Source of the DNA: Prevotellaceae bacterium UBA4301
Lineage (GTDB): Bacteria > Bacteroidota > Bacteroidia > Bacteroidales > Bacteroidaceae
DNA length: 63,036 bases
Assembly (NCBI GenBank): GCA_002395775.1
Contig: DGUV01000019.1
Span: 1 to 63,036 of the forward strand
Reading direction: 5' to 3'
Part shown: piece by piece, positions 26,023 through 34,379 of the stretch
How the letters are laid out: each line of letters opens with the position of its first letter
Numbering within the stretch: the stretch's first letter is position 1
Notes under the pieces: generated by a model
The model's input: the letters and a program-made list of their open reading frames with translations, nothing else
What the model was told of the DNA's origin: nothing
Database searches by the model: none
Position numbers and translations under genes: made by a program

Positions 26023-28583
26023 ACAATACACACCAACACACAGAAGTAACCCCTCCCCTCCCTCGGGAGGGGAATGGGGGTGGGGCTTCCATTGAACATA
26101 AAATAGAATTTGACGAGATTCGCACCCTCCTGAGGGGACACTGCATCAGTCATCTCGGAACGGAGCGGGTCGATGAACTCACCTTCCTCACTGATGCCAA
26201 TGACATCCGATTCCGTCTGGCACTGGTCAGCGAAGTGGGCCAACTCATCGACACCGAGCTCCAGCTCCCAGGCGAGGACTTCTTCGACCTGCGACTCCCT
26301 GTGCGCCGCATACGCGTGGAAGGCGTCAACCTCGAGGAACAAGAAATGTGGGAACTCAAACGCTCACTCGACACACTCCACTCCTGGCTCGCCGTCATCC
26401 AGGCCGACCAATCGCCCTACCCCAATCTCCTGCGCCTCTCCAACGGGGTCTTCACCTTCCACTCCGTCACCCGCCGCATCGAGGAGATACTTGATAAATA
26501 CGGTCACGTTCGCGACACGGCCAGCCCCGAGCTGCAACGCATTCGCCGTGAGCTTCACCGTACCGAGGGCAGCGTAAGCCGCACACTCAACAGTATCCTG
26601 GAGAGCGCCAAGCGCGAGGGACTCATCGAACAGACCACCATGCCCACCATTCGCGACGGCAGATTGGTCATTCCCGTGGCCCCGGCCTTGAAGCGGCGCA
26701 TACGCGGCATTGTCCATGGCGAGAGCGCATCGGGCAAAACCATCTTCGTAGAACCCTCGGCCGTGGTGGAGGCCAACAACACCCTGCGCGAACTGGAAGC
26801 CGACGAGCGACGCGAAATTAAGCGTATCCTGCAAGCCTTCACCGAGGAGCTGCGCCCCAACATTCCCGAACTCCTCCGCGCCTACGAGTTCCTGGCCGAC
26901 CTAGAACTCGCCCTTGCCAAGCACCGACTGGCCCAGCAGATGGGAGCCCTAGTGCCCGAGGTCCACAACCGTCCCCTCATTGACTGGACACTGGCCCGCC
27001 ATCCCCTGCTCGACCTTCGCCTGCGTCGCCAAGGCCGCAAGGCCGTCCCCCTCGACATTGCTCTCAACACCTCGGCCCGCATCCTCATCATCAGCGGCCC
27101 CAATGCAGGAGGCAAGAGCGTCTGCCTCAAGACCGTCGGACTCCTGCAGTACATGCTCCAGTGTGGACTTCCCATTCCCGTGGGCGAACGCTCCCAGGTG
27201 GGCATCTTCAGCGAGATTCTCATCGACATCGGCGACGAGCAAAGTCTCTCCGACGACCTCTCCACCTACTCCTCCCACCTGCTCAACATGAAACTCATGA
27301 TGCGCCGGGCCAACGAGCGCACCCTCCTGCTCATCGACGAGTTCGGCTCAGGCACTGAGCCCACCATCGGCGGCGCCCTGGCCGAAGCCATGCTCGAGCG
27401 CTTTGCCCAGCAAGGCACCTATGCCGTCATCACCACTCACTACCAAAACCTCAAGCACTTTGCCGACAGCCACACAGGCATCGTCAACGGCTCCATGCTC
27501 TACGACCGCCAGCAGATGCAAGCCCTCTTCCAGCTCGAGATAGGCCATCCTGGCAGTTCCTTTGCCGTAGAGATAGCCCGCAAGACAGGCATCCCCGAGG
27601 ACGTCATAGCCCGAGCCACCGAACTCGTGGGACAGGACTACATTAACGCCGACAAGTACCTTCTGGACATCGTCCGCGACAAACGCTACTGGGAAGGCAA
27701 ACGGCAGAACATCCGCGAGCGCGAGAAGGACATGGAGAAAACCCTTGCCCGCTACGAACAAGAGATGGCCCAACTGCAACAGCGACGGCGCGAAATCATC
27801 GACACCGCCCGCCAGCAAGCCCACGATATCCTGGACCAGAGCAACGCCATGGTGGAGAACACCATCCGTAAGATACGCGAAGCCCAGGCCGAAAAAGAGC
27901 GCACGCGTGAGGTAAGAAGCGAGCTTGATGCCTTCCGCTCCACCATCGACGAGGCAGCGCGTGCTGATGACGAGGCCATCGACCGGAAGATGCAGCAAAT
28001 CATCGCCCGCCAACAGCGGCAAGCCGAGCGCAAGCGGCAGAAGCAGGAGAAGAAAAACCAGCCCGCACAAACCGAAGCCCCAGCCGCCCCCAAGCCAGCC
28101 ACCCTGGCCGAAGGTCAACTGGTGCGCATCAAGGGGCAAGCCACAACTGGCACCATCGAGCAAATGCGCGGCCGCAAGGCCACAGTCCTCTTCGGCCAGG
28201 TGCGCACCACCCTGCCCCTCGACATGCTCCAGCCCGCCGAGGGTACCGAGCCCAAGCCTAAGACCGACCAGCAGCAACGTTCCTGGACGGGAAGCATCAG
28301 TCGCCAGACCCTCGACCACATGCACCAGACCCAGCTCAGCTTCCGGCCTGAGATTGACGTCCGCGGACAGCGCGCTGACGAGGCCCTGCAGACCGTGACC
28401 CGCTTCCTCGACGACGCCCTCCTCGTTGGTGCCCCACGGCTGCGCATCCTCCACGGCACCGGCACGGGGGCCCTGCGTCAGCTCATCAGGCAATACCTCC
28501 AGACCGTCCCCTCGGTGCGCCACTACCACGACGAGCACGTTCAGTTTGGCGGAGCAGGCATCACCGTGGTGGAGATGGAGTAA
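26019..28583 (+). CDS. mutS2: MutS2 (Smr-domain) endonuclease/ATPase with cassette-derived N-terminus
   Basis: MutS2 ATPase, 854 residues in this frame. Known roles in the family are suppression of recombination and rescue of collided ribosomes. Motifs: Walker A GPNAGGKSV (near 359), Walker B LLLIDEFGSG (near 435), a coiled-coil stalk (EREKDMEKTLARYEQEM), a KOW-like part (EGQLVRIKGQ) and a C-terminal Smr domain (IDVRGQRADEA and LHGTGTGALR). True homology seems to begin at IEHKIEFDEIRTLL (residue 25). The first 24 residues, including PPLPREGNGGG, are a translation of the inserted inverted repeat. No other ATG, GTG or TTG in frame lies near the conserved start, so the cassette seems to provide the start codon. 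Confidence 0.93.
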   Translation: MNNTHQHTEVTPPLPREGNGGGASIEHKIEFDEIRTLLRGHCISHLGTERVDELTFLTDANDIRFRLALVSEVGQLIDTELQLPGEDFFDLRLPVRRIRVEGVNLEEQEMWELKRSLDTLHSWLAVIQADQSPYPNLLRLSNGVFTFHSVTRRIEEILDKYGHVRDTASPELQRIRRELHRTEGSVSRTLNSILESAKREGLIEQTTMPTIRDGRLVIPVAPALKRRIRGIVHGESASGKTIFVEPSAVVEANNTLRELEADERREIKRILQAFTEELRPNIPELLRAYEFLADLELALAKHRLAQQMGALVPEVHNRPLIDWTLARHPLLDLRLRRQGRKAVPLDIALNTSARILIISGPNAGGKSVCLKTVGLLQYMLQCGLPIPVGERSQVGIFSEILIDIGDEQSLSDDLSTYSSHLLNMKLMMRRANERTLLLIDEFGSGTEPTIGGALAEAMLERFAQQGTYAVITTHYQNLKHFADSHTGIVNGSMLYDRQQMQALFQLEIGHPGSSFAVEIARKTGIPEDVIARATELVGQDYINADKYLLDIVRDKRYWEGKRQNIREREKDMEKTLARYEQEMAQLQQRRREIIDTARQQAHDILDQSNAMVENTIRKIREAQAEKERTREVRSELDAFRSTIDEAARADDEAIDRKMQQIIARQQRQAERKRQKQEKKNQPAQTEAPAAPKPATLAEGQLVRIKGQATTGTIEQMRGRKATVLFGQVRTTLPLDMLQPAEGTEPKPKTDQQQRSWTGSISRQTLDHMHQTQLSFRPEIDVRGQRADEALQTVTRFLDDALLVGAPRLRILHGTGTGALRQLIRQYLQTVPSVRHYHDEHVQFGGAGITVVEME
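26053..26089. repeat. Right terminal inverted repeat of the DUF559 cassette
   Basis: 37 bp, exact inverted copy of 25591-25627. It is translated in frame as part of the MutS2 N-terminus. Confidence 0.9.
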
Positions 28584-28616
28584 CCCCTTCCCGAGGTTGG
28601 GCAACCTTACTCGAAG

Positions 28617-28669
28617 CCTATAGGGCCTATGACCATAACCTATAGAGTCTATGACCAACGTCTATAGGC
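28617..28669. repeat. 22-bp tandem repeat, 2.4 copies
   Basis: CCTATAGGGCCTATGACC (28617-28634) is repeated 22 bp later as CCTATAGAGTCTATGACC (28639-28656). A third partial copy TCTATAGGC lies at 28661-28669. It sits between the mutS2 stop and the terminator. The function is unknown. Confidence 0.6.
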
Positions 28670-28687
28670 ATTAGGGAATGAAATAAT

Positions 28688-28713
28688 AAGGGGAGGCCCG
28701 AAAGCCTCCCCTT
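28688..28713 (+). terminator. Rho-independent terminator after mutS2
   Basis: AAGGGGAGGC and GCCTCCCCTT form a 10-bp stem with a 6-nt loop, followed by a short T-run. It ends the dnaX-mutS2 direction. Confidence 0.8.
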
Positions 28714-28753
28714 TGTCATAACCGGGAACCTGAGAAATCCCTTTTATAGCCCC

Positions 28754-28779
28754 ATGAACCTGTAACATTGAAGGTTCAT
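28754..28779. repeat. 8-bp inverted repeat downstream of the OrfA-like gene
   Basis: ATGAACCT at 28754-28761 and AGGTTCAT at 28772-28779, separated by 10 nt. It may act as a weak terminator for the minus-strand gene at 28802, but no T-run follows on that strand. Confidence 0.35.
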
Positions 28780-28801
28780 TTAATAAATAGTAAGTTTATT
28801 G

Positions 28802-29164
28802 TTAATTGTCTGAAGCCTCTGGTTTATCTTGCCCTTGTCCATTCTCTTGCCCACGCCTGCGCTTGCGTAACCAGTTCTGTAAAGTAGAGAGACAGATGTT
28901 CTTCTCCACCGCCAATTGGCGCATCGATATGCCGCCTTTTTCATACTCTTCGAGCACCTCCTGCTTGTACCATTCTGGAATCGCACACCGTTTTAGAGGT
29001 TCCAAACCCGACAATCCAAATGTCTTGAAACGAATATCCCACAGCCGGATGTCCTTCTTGTCGATTTTGTAACGAAGCGACAGACCTCTTCGACTATCAC
29101 CACTATAAAGTAAAGCGAGAATGTTTACCTTCTCGTCAACGCTATGACGTTTCCTTCTTGCCAT
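28802..29164 (-). CDS. Lone IS3/IS150-type OrfA (helix-turn-helix transposase subunit)
   Basis: A 120-residue basic protein with two helix-turn-helix units. The first is VDEKVNILALLYSGDSRRGLSLRYKIDKKDIRLW and the second GGISMRQLAVEKNICLSTLQNWL, matching OrfA (InsJ-like) proteins of the IS150 group. The catalytic OrfB with its DDE residues is missing on both sides. A canonical promoter precedes it at 29184-29215. It may be a remnant or a domesticated DNA-binding protein. I chose the start at MARRKRHS (29164), three codons inside a longer frame. Confidence 0.75.
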   Translation of the reverse strand: MARRKRHSVDEKVNILALLYSGDSRRGLSLRYKIDKKDIRLWDIRFKTFGLSGLEPLKRCAIPEWYKQEVLEEYEKGGISMRQLAVEKNICLSTLQNWLRKRRRGQENGQGQDKPEASDN

Positions 29165-29183
29165 GAGGGTCAATATTTTTTTG

Positions 29184-29215
29184 TAAAGGTACGCCCAAAC
29201 TTTTTACCAACCAAA
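29184..29215 (-). promoter_or_regulatory. Promoter of the OrfA-like gene
   Basis: On the minus strand, TTTG at 29215-29212 and TACCTTTA at 29191-29184, 20 nt apart; one mismatch in the -7 element. Confidence 0.6.
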
Positions 29216-29261
29216 ATATTAAAAGACCATTTTTTCTTAACGGGGGGATATAAATACATTG

Positions 29262-29306
29262 CCCCTCCATGCAAAGCCTTTATTTATAAACTTCTGCATG
29301 GAGGGG
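29262..29306. repeat. 12-bp perfect inverted repeat between the S9 and OrfA-like genes
   Basis: CCCCTCCATGCA at 29262-29273 and TGCATGGAGGGG at 29295-29306, with a 21-nt AT-rich loop. It could end transcription of the S9 peptidase gene (stop at 29342) or be a transposon end. There is no strong T-run next to it. Confidence 0.6.
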
Positions 29307-29341
29307 GTGTAAATGAAATGTTAAAATTTCAAGGGGTCAAA

Positions 29342-31528
29342 TCAGTTTTTCCATTTTGGCGGGTTTTGTCCTAAAAGGGACCGCACGAAGAAGTCGTAGC
29401 GCTTGTGCTGGCCATAGCTCTCGCCCATGGTGTGTCGGGCGCCGGGGATGACAACCAATTCGAAGGGCTTGCCTGCCTGCACCAGGGCGTTCACAACCTG
29501 CATGGTACTGGAGGGATCGACATTGTCGTCCATCTCCCCGACCACGAGCATGAGGTCGCCCTGAAGCCGATGAGCGTTCACCACATTGGAACAACGGACG
29601 TAGCTGGAATCGACGGGATAGCCCATCCATTGCTCGTTCCACCAGATTTTGTCCATGCGATTGTCATGACAACCGCAGGCGGCATAGGCGGCCTTATAGA
29701 AGTCGCCATGGAAGAGCATGGCGCCGAGGGCGTTCTGCCCGCCAGCGGAGCAACCGTAGATGCCCATGCGCGAGATGTCCATCTCGGGATGGCGCGCAGC
29801 TGCTGCCCGTAGCCAGGCAATGCGGTCGGGGAAGCCTGCATCGGCAAGGTTCTTGTAGCACACTTGTTCGAAGTCGAGCGAGCGGAAGGAGGTGGTCATT
29901 GCGTCAAGCTGCACAACGATGAAGCCAAGCTCGGCCAGGTCAGCCAAGTTCCAGTGCCAGGAGCTGAAAGTCTTGGGCACATACTGGTCGCCAGGGCCAG
30001 AATAGATGTACTCGATGACGGGATAGCGCTTCGAGGGGTCGAAGTTGGAGGGGCGCTGGATGAGACCCCACATGTCGGTGTGGCCGTCGCGCCCGGGGGC
30101 AACAAACACCTCGGGAGCTCGCCACCCTGCTGCCTCAAGGGGACGGATGTCGGAGGAATCGACCTGGGCGATGAAGCTTCCGTCCCGAGCCGAGCGCAAC
30201 TGGCTGACGGGGGGAAGGAGTGGTGTGGAATAGGTGTCGATGAGGGCTGTACGGTCGGCATTCAGGGTGATGGAGTGGTTGCCTGCATCGGGAGTGAGAG
30301 CCACAAGTTTGCCTACCTTGAGGCGACGGCCCGAGGTACGGAAGTCGAGGCGGTAGAAGTGGATGTTGTAGGGGTCTTCCTCAGTGATGGTGCCGTCGAG
30401 GCTCGAAGCCAGATGACCCATGTTACGGCATCCCATGCCATTGGCCGAGAAGATGATGGTGCCGCGGCCCGCACTGTCGAGCTCAGCGAGCTCTACGTCG
30501 CGCACCCAGTAGTCGCCCTGAGTGAGTTGGGTGAGCTGACATGTCTGGCGGTCGAGCAGATAAAGGTGAGCGTGGCCGTCGCGGTCGCTCTTCCAGAGGA
30601 TGTGGCGCTCGCTGAGGTCGCGGCGCAGATTGCGAGAGTAGGCGACATACTTGTCGTTACGCTCCTCAATGAGGGTGCGCACCTGTCCGCTGAGATCCAT
30701 TTCCAGTACGCGATAGACCTTATGGCCACGCTGGTTGAACTCGAAGGTGAGCGTGCGCTGACTGGGATCCCAATGCGGAGCCGTCACCTGATACTGGCTC
30801 TGGAACAGGGCGGTGGAGGTGGGCCTTATGGTGCGGCGCTCCTGCAAATCGACAATGACGGGCATGCGCCAATTGAGCGAGTCGCCAGGCTTGGCATATT
30901 CCTGCTGGGAATAGCGCGGCTGTACCTGGTCGCGAGGCGAAGACAGGGTGTAGGTGACATAGTGCTTGGGGGCAGGCTTGATGAGCACCGTGGCAAAGTA
31001 GCGGCCATCGTCGGAGAAGCGGCCCCACGAGGAGTAGTAGAGGGTGTCGGTCCCGTCGGTGGTAAGGGCCACGGCGTTCTCCTCATCTCCGTTTGTCATA
31101 AGATAGAGATTGCCGTTACGGTGGAAGACTTGCTGGCGCTGGTCAGCAGGATTGGAGATGCGGGCATCCTTCTCGTCGCGCACCTCCATCCAGTGGTGGC
31201 CGTCGCCACCCCCACCCCATTGGCGTTGACGTTGGCGTTGGGGGAAAGGATTGTCAATGGTGCGAACCTGTCCCGACTGGGCATCGAGCTCGTGCCAAAC
31301 TTGTTCGTCGCCCTGGCCTGTGGTGTACCAGAAGTTGTTGTTCTGCTTCTCGCCACGAGCTGCCATGAAGCGGAGGTTTCCTCCCTTCATCTTCCCAGCG
31401 TATTGCTCGCGCTGGTGATAAGCACGATAGTAGGCATCGGCCAGGTCCTGCGACTCTTGCGTCTGTGCCATGGAGGCTGCGCTAAAGGATAGTGAACAGA
31501 GGATGATGTAGAATGAAGGTCTTTTCAT
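29342..31528 (-). CDS. Secreted S9 family dipeptidyl peptidase (DPP IV-like)
   Basis: Serine peptidase of 728 residues with the signal MKRPSFYIILCSLSFSAASMAQ. Beta-propeller domain in the N-terminal two thirds, then an alpha/beta hydrolase with the nucleophile in GIYGCSAGGQNALG, Asp in GEMDDNVDPS, and His in GARHTMGES. It differs from the 23149 enzyme in size and in the nucleophile motif (GCSAGG against GASYGG). Probably periplasmic or outer-membrane dipeptide release. Last gene of a minus-strand run headed by PL11; 48 bp separate it from trmH. Confidence 0.9.
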   Translation of the reverse strand: MKRPSFYIILCSLSFSAASMAQTQESQDLADAYYRAYHQREQYAGKMKGGNLRFMAARGEKQNNNFWYTTGQGDEQVWHELDAQSGQVRTIDNPFPQRQRQRQWGGGGDGHHWMEVRDEKDARISNPADQRQQVFHRNGNLYLMTNGDEENAVALTTDGTDTLYYSSWGRFSDDGRYFATVLIKPAPKHYVTYTLSSPRDQVQPRYSQQEYAKPGDSLNWRMPVIVDLQERRTIRPTSTALFQSQYQVTAPHWDPSQRTLTFEFNQRGHKVYRVLEMDLSGQVRTLIEERNDKYVAYSRNLRRDLSERHILWKSDRDGHAHLYLLDRQTCQLTQLTQGDYWVRDVELAELDSAGRGTIIFSANGMGCRNMGHLASSLDGTITEEDPYNIHFYRLDFRTSGRRLKVGKLVALTPDAGNHSITLNADRTALIDTYSTPLLPPVSQLRSARDGSFIAQVDSSDIRPLEAAGWRAPEVFVAPGRDGHTDMWGLIQRPSNFDPSKRYPVIEYIYSGPGDQYVPKTFSSWHWNLADLAELGFIVVQLDAMTTSFRSLDFEQVCYKNLADAGFPDRIAWLRAAAARHPEMDISRMGIYGCSAGGQNALGAMLFHGDFYKAAYAACGCHDNRMDKIWWNEQWMGYPVDSSYVRCSNVVNAHRLQGDLMLVVGEMDDNVDPSSTMQVVNALVQAGKPFELVVIPGARHTMGESYGQHKRYDFFVRSLLGQNPPKWKN

Positions 31529-31576
31529 AAGCGTTCAGAATAATCTAAGTAGTTTGAGTTGTCTGATCCATCCTGG

Positions 31577-32347
31577 TCAGGCTCTGCGCTGGCGCACGGC
31601 CTCATAGACGAGGATGGCTGTGGAGACGCTGACGTTGAGCGAATCGAGCTGACCGAGCATGGGGATGCGAATGTGGCGGTCGGCGGCCTGTCGCCATTGT
31701 AGGGTGAGGCCTGTCGATTCCGTGCCCATCACGATGGCTGTGCCCTGGGTCATGGGCGTGTCATAATAGGGTTGAGAGTCCTGCAGTTGAGCCGTGAGAA
31801 TCTGTATGTGGCGGGCTTTGAGGAAGGCGATACATTCTGCCGAAGAGCAAGCCACTGTGGGTACGGTGAACAGTGCGCCCAGAGAGGCCCGGATAAGGTT
31901 GGGATTGAAGAGGTCGGTGAGTGGGTCGCACACGACTACAGCCGTCACACCTGCGGCATCGGCCGAGCGCAGAATGGCACCCAGGTTTCCGGGTTTCTCC
32001 ACGCGCTCAAGGACCACGATGAGGGGATTGTCGGGGAGCTGGAGGTCGGCGAGACTGAGTGCTCGCGCACGCACCTGGGCCATCACACCTTCGGTAGTTC
32101 CGCGATAGGCAATGCGGGAATAGACCTCCGGAGTCACCTCATACTGATTACAGACTGGCATAGCCCATTCCCCGCAAAGCGAGGGACAGAGGAAAAGGGT
32201 TTCGACCTCGAAGCCTGCCTCCAGGCAGTGCTGCAACTCTCGCCTTCCCTCTACAACAAAGAGCCCACTCTCCCTACGAGCTGCCGACTTCTGTTGCAGC
32301 TCCATCAACCTGCGAACCTTTGGGTTCTTTGTGCTGGTAAGTAGCAT
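31577..32347 (-). CDS. TrmH/SpoU-family RNA 2'-O-methyltransferase
   Basis: S-adenosylmethionine-dependent ribose methyltransferase of the SPOUT class, 256 residues. The N-terminal substrate-binding part has FVVEGRRELQHCLEAG. The knot domain has ERVEKPGNLGAILRSADAAG (motif 1), VMGTESTGL (motif 2) and IPMLGQLDSLNVSVSTAILVYE (motif 3). The target RNA site is unknown. It lies oddly between secreted enzymes (GH97 before, S9 after), possibly only by operon packing. Confidence 0.93.
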   Translation of the reverse strand: MLLTSTKNPKVRRLMELQQKSAARRESGLFVVEGRRELQHCLEAGFEVETLFLCPSLCGEWAMPVCNQYEVTPEVYSRIAYRGTTEGVMAQVRARALSLADLQLPDNPLIVVLERVEKPGNLGAILRSADAAGVTAVVVCDPLTDLFNPNLIRASLGALFTVPTVACSSAECIAFLKARHIQILTAQLQDSQPYYDTPMTQGTAIVMGTESTGLTLQWRQAADRHIRIPMLGQLDSLNVSVSTAILVYEAVRQRRA

Positions 32348-32379
32348 GGTGTCAGGGTTTCTTGAGTAACTTGAAAAGA

Positions 32380-34365
32380 TTAATAGAGCACGATGGCGCT
32401 CTCGGCGGGGATGTCGACCTTGAGTGTTCCGCGCTTGTCGAGAGTAACGGAGCGAGCCCCTTGGGCATCGTCGAGCCAGGTGACCTGACGCCCGGCAAGC
32501 ATGGGCAGGAGGACATCAACCTTGAGCGGCTGCTTCTGCCCGTTGAGGGCGCACACAAACCAGTGGTCGGCATGCCGGCGGGCCAAGACAATGAAACGGC
32601 CAGGATAGCCGTCGATGAAGCGGGTCTCGTCCCAGGTGGTGGGCACCTGACGCATGAAGTCGATGGCATAGCGGGGGGTGACCTTTTCGTCGAGGTTCAT
32701 GGGCGTGAGAGCAAAGTTCTGTACGGCCGACTGGAAGGCTATGGCTGTGCCCAGTTCAAAAACATCGCTCACGCGGCGCGTGGTGCCCCGACGGTTGTCA
32801 CGACTGAGCCGCTTCTGTAACACGGTGCCACCAAACTCCATGGCTCCTACTGTGTTGCGGCAGAAAGGATGAAGCGTGGCATTGAAGCCCTCCATGTCGT
32901 CGAAGTGCTGGTTGAAGACAAGGTTCTCGGAAGCCAGGACGGCCTCGCTGCCCACATAGTTGGGATACATGCGCTCCCAACCGCGCGGAAGAGTGCACCC
33001 GTGGAAGATGACCTGTATGTCGTAGTCGTTGGCATCGGATAGGATTTGCTCATAGAGTTTGATAGTCTCTTGCTTGTCTCCGGCAAAGAAATCGACCTTT
33101 ATGCCCTTCACGCCATGCTCGTGGAGCCATTTCATCTCCTGCTTGCGCACGATGGGGCTGTACATGCGCTGCTTGGCACACTGGGGGGCGTCGTTCCAAC
33201 CGCCGTTGGAGTTGTACCAGACGAAGGGATGAACGCCCTTCTTCAAGGCATAGGCAAAGAGCTGTTCCATGCGTTCGCGACCGATGTTGGTCTCCCAACC
33301 ACCGTCAATCAGGCAATACTCCCATCCCAGGTTGGCAGCGAGGTCGATGAAGGCTATCTGGTCGTCATAGACGATGCTTGGGTCTTGCCAGATAATCCAT
33401 GACCAAGTACTGCGACCGCCACGATAGTCGAAGTTGGGCTCATAGAGCTGTTCGACGACATCCCAGGGCACCGTCGTTTCGACAATAGGCTTAAGCGAGG
33501 AACCCAGGGTGATGGTGCGCCAAGGTGTGGAACCAGGCAGACCGAACTGAGCGCCCGTGCTGCCGAAACCGTTGTTTTCGCCTTCCATGGGGAAGGCTAT
33601 CTCATAGAGCCCGTCGGCTGTGGCATCGGAGAGATGGGAACCACAATAGCGGCCGTCGAGCCCAGTCTCGCTGATGAGCACCCAAGCATCGGGAACACTG
33701 GCAGCGGCCTCATGGACATGAAATAGGCAGGGGAAAGTGTAGCCCTGACCATAACGTGAGGGAGTACCCATGGGTTCGTCAGGGCGATACTCCTCTTCGT
33801 AGCTGGGCTTGGTGCGCTTCCATCCAATCATGGCCGTGCTCTGCGGACTGAGAAAGGTGGTGGTGCCACTGGGCAGGCGGAAACCAGTGGCCTCGTCGTT
33901 GACCACAATGGCTGCCGTCTCGCCCTGCATAGGGATGTTGTAGCGATAGGCAATGTTGTTGTTGCCCACACGGAAATCGACGGTAAACTGCTGGCCTTGA
34001 GGGGTTTTGAGTGTAAAGTAACGATGGGCATAGGTAACATCGACATGACTCTGCTTCGATTGCCAGAGTTTGTAGTCATAACGGACAGTTTTTCCACCCG
34101 ACTCGGTGAGTACGAGGTGGCGCGAAAAGTCGGCAACATTGGTGTAAAGACCCAAGGGGGAATCCTCTACGAGACGGACATCGAGGGTGTCCTTCTTCAG
34201 CACCTGACGGATGCCTGCAGAATAACTCAATTTGCCATCCTCGAGCCGGACATCGGCATAGGTGAGCCGGTCGGGGCTGAGGATGCGTGTGACTTGTGCT
34301 TGCGCCACAGAGGCTGCGCCAAGGAATAACGAACAAGGAATGATGAATAATGAAAGACTTTTCAT
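32380..34365 (-). CDS. Glycoside hydrolase family 97 (alpha-glucosidase/alpha-galactosidase-like)
   Basis: Exported enzyme of 661 residues (signal MKSLSLFIIPCSLFLGAASVAQA). The GH97 layout is seen: N-terminal beta-supersandwich with GWKRTKPSYEEEYRPDEP, central TIM barrel with WEYCLIDGGWE and KGIKVDFFAGDKQETI, and a C-terminal sheet ending IPAESAIVLY. The Asp of KVDFF sits where retaining GH97 members carry their nucleophile, so a retaining alpha-galactosidase-type enzyme is more likely than a SusB-type inverting one. That is an inference. The signal DNA resembles that of the S9 gene at 31528. Confidence 0.88.
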   Translation of the reverse strand: MKSLSLFIIPCSLFLGAASVAQAQVTRILSPDRLTYADVRLEDGKLSYSAGIRQVLKKDTLDVRLVEDSPLGLYTNVADFSRHLVLTESGGKTVRYDYKLWQSKQSHVDVTYAHRYFTLKTPQGQQFTVDFRVGNNNIAYRYNIPMQGETAAIVVNDEATGFRLPSGTTTFLSPQSTAMIGWKRTKPSYEEEYRPDEPMGTPSRYGQGYTFPCLFHVHEAAASVPDAWVLISETGLDGRYCGSHLSDATADGLYEIAFPMEGENNGFGSTGAQFGLPGSTPWRTITLGSSLKPIVETTVPWDVVEQLYEPNFDYRGGRSTWSWIIWQDPSIVYDDQIAFIDLAANLGWEYCLIDGGWETNIGRERMEQLFAYALKKGVHPFVWYNSNGGWNDAPQCAKQRMYSPIVRKQEMKWLHEHGVKGIKVDFFAGDKQETIKLYEQILSDANDYDIQVIFHGCTLPRGWERMYPNYVGSEAVLASENLVFNQHFDDMEGFNATLHPFCRNTVGAMEFGGTVLQKRLSRDNRRGTTRRVSDVFELGTAIAFQSAVQNFALTPMNLDEKVTPRYAIDFMRQVPTTWDETRFIDGYPGRFIVLARRHADHWFVCALNGQKQPLKVDVLLPMLAGRQVTWLDDAQGARSVTLDKRGTLKVDIPAESAIVLY

Positions 34366-34379
34366 AATGATATAGTTTT

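Larger units (their letters stand above)
25591..26089 (+). mobile_element. DUF559 cassette bounded by 37-bp perfect inverted repeats
   Basis: A 499-bp unit with one gene (25645-26022) and perfect terminal inverted repeats at 25591-25627 and 26053-26089. It sits between the S9 peptidase stop (25584) and mutS2. No target duplication is obvious. There is no transposase, so it would need help to move or may be moved through its own nuclease. Confidence 0.7.

Noticed and set aside
28617..28669. CRISPR array
   Set aside because: Head-to-tail 22-bp copies without unique spacers and no cas genes.
28688..28713. Further relative of the GC-rich cassette repeat
   Set aside because: The GGGGAGG stem with a 6-nt loop and T-run is an ordinary terminator for mutS2.
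29262..29306. Copy of the DUF559 cassette end repeat
   Set aside because: It shares CCCCTCC only; the rest of the 37-bp repeat is absent.
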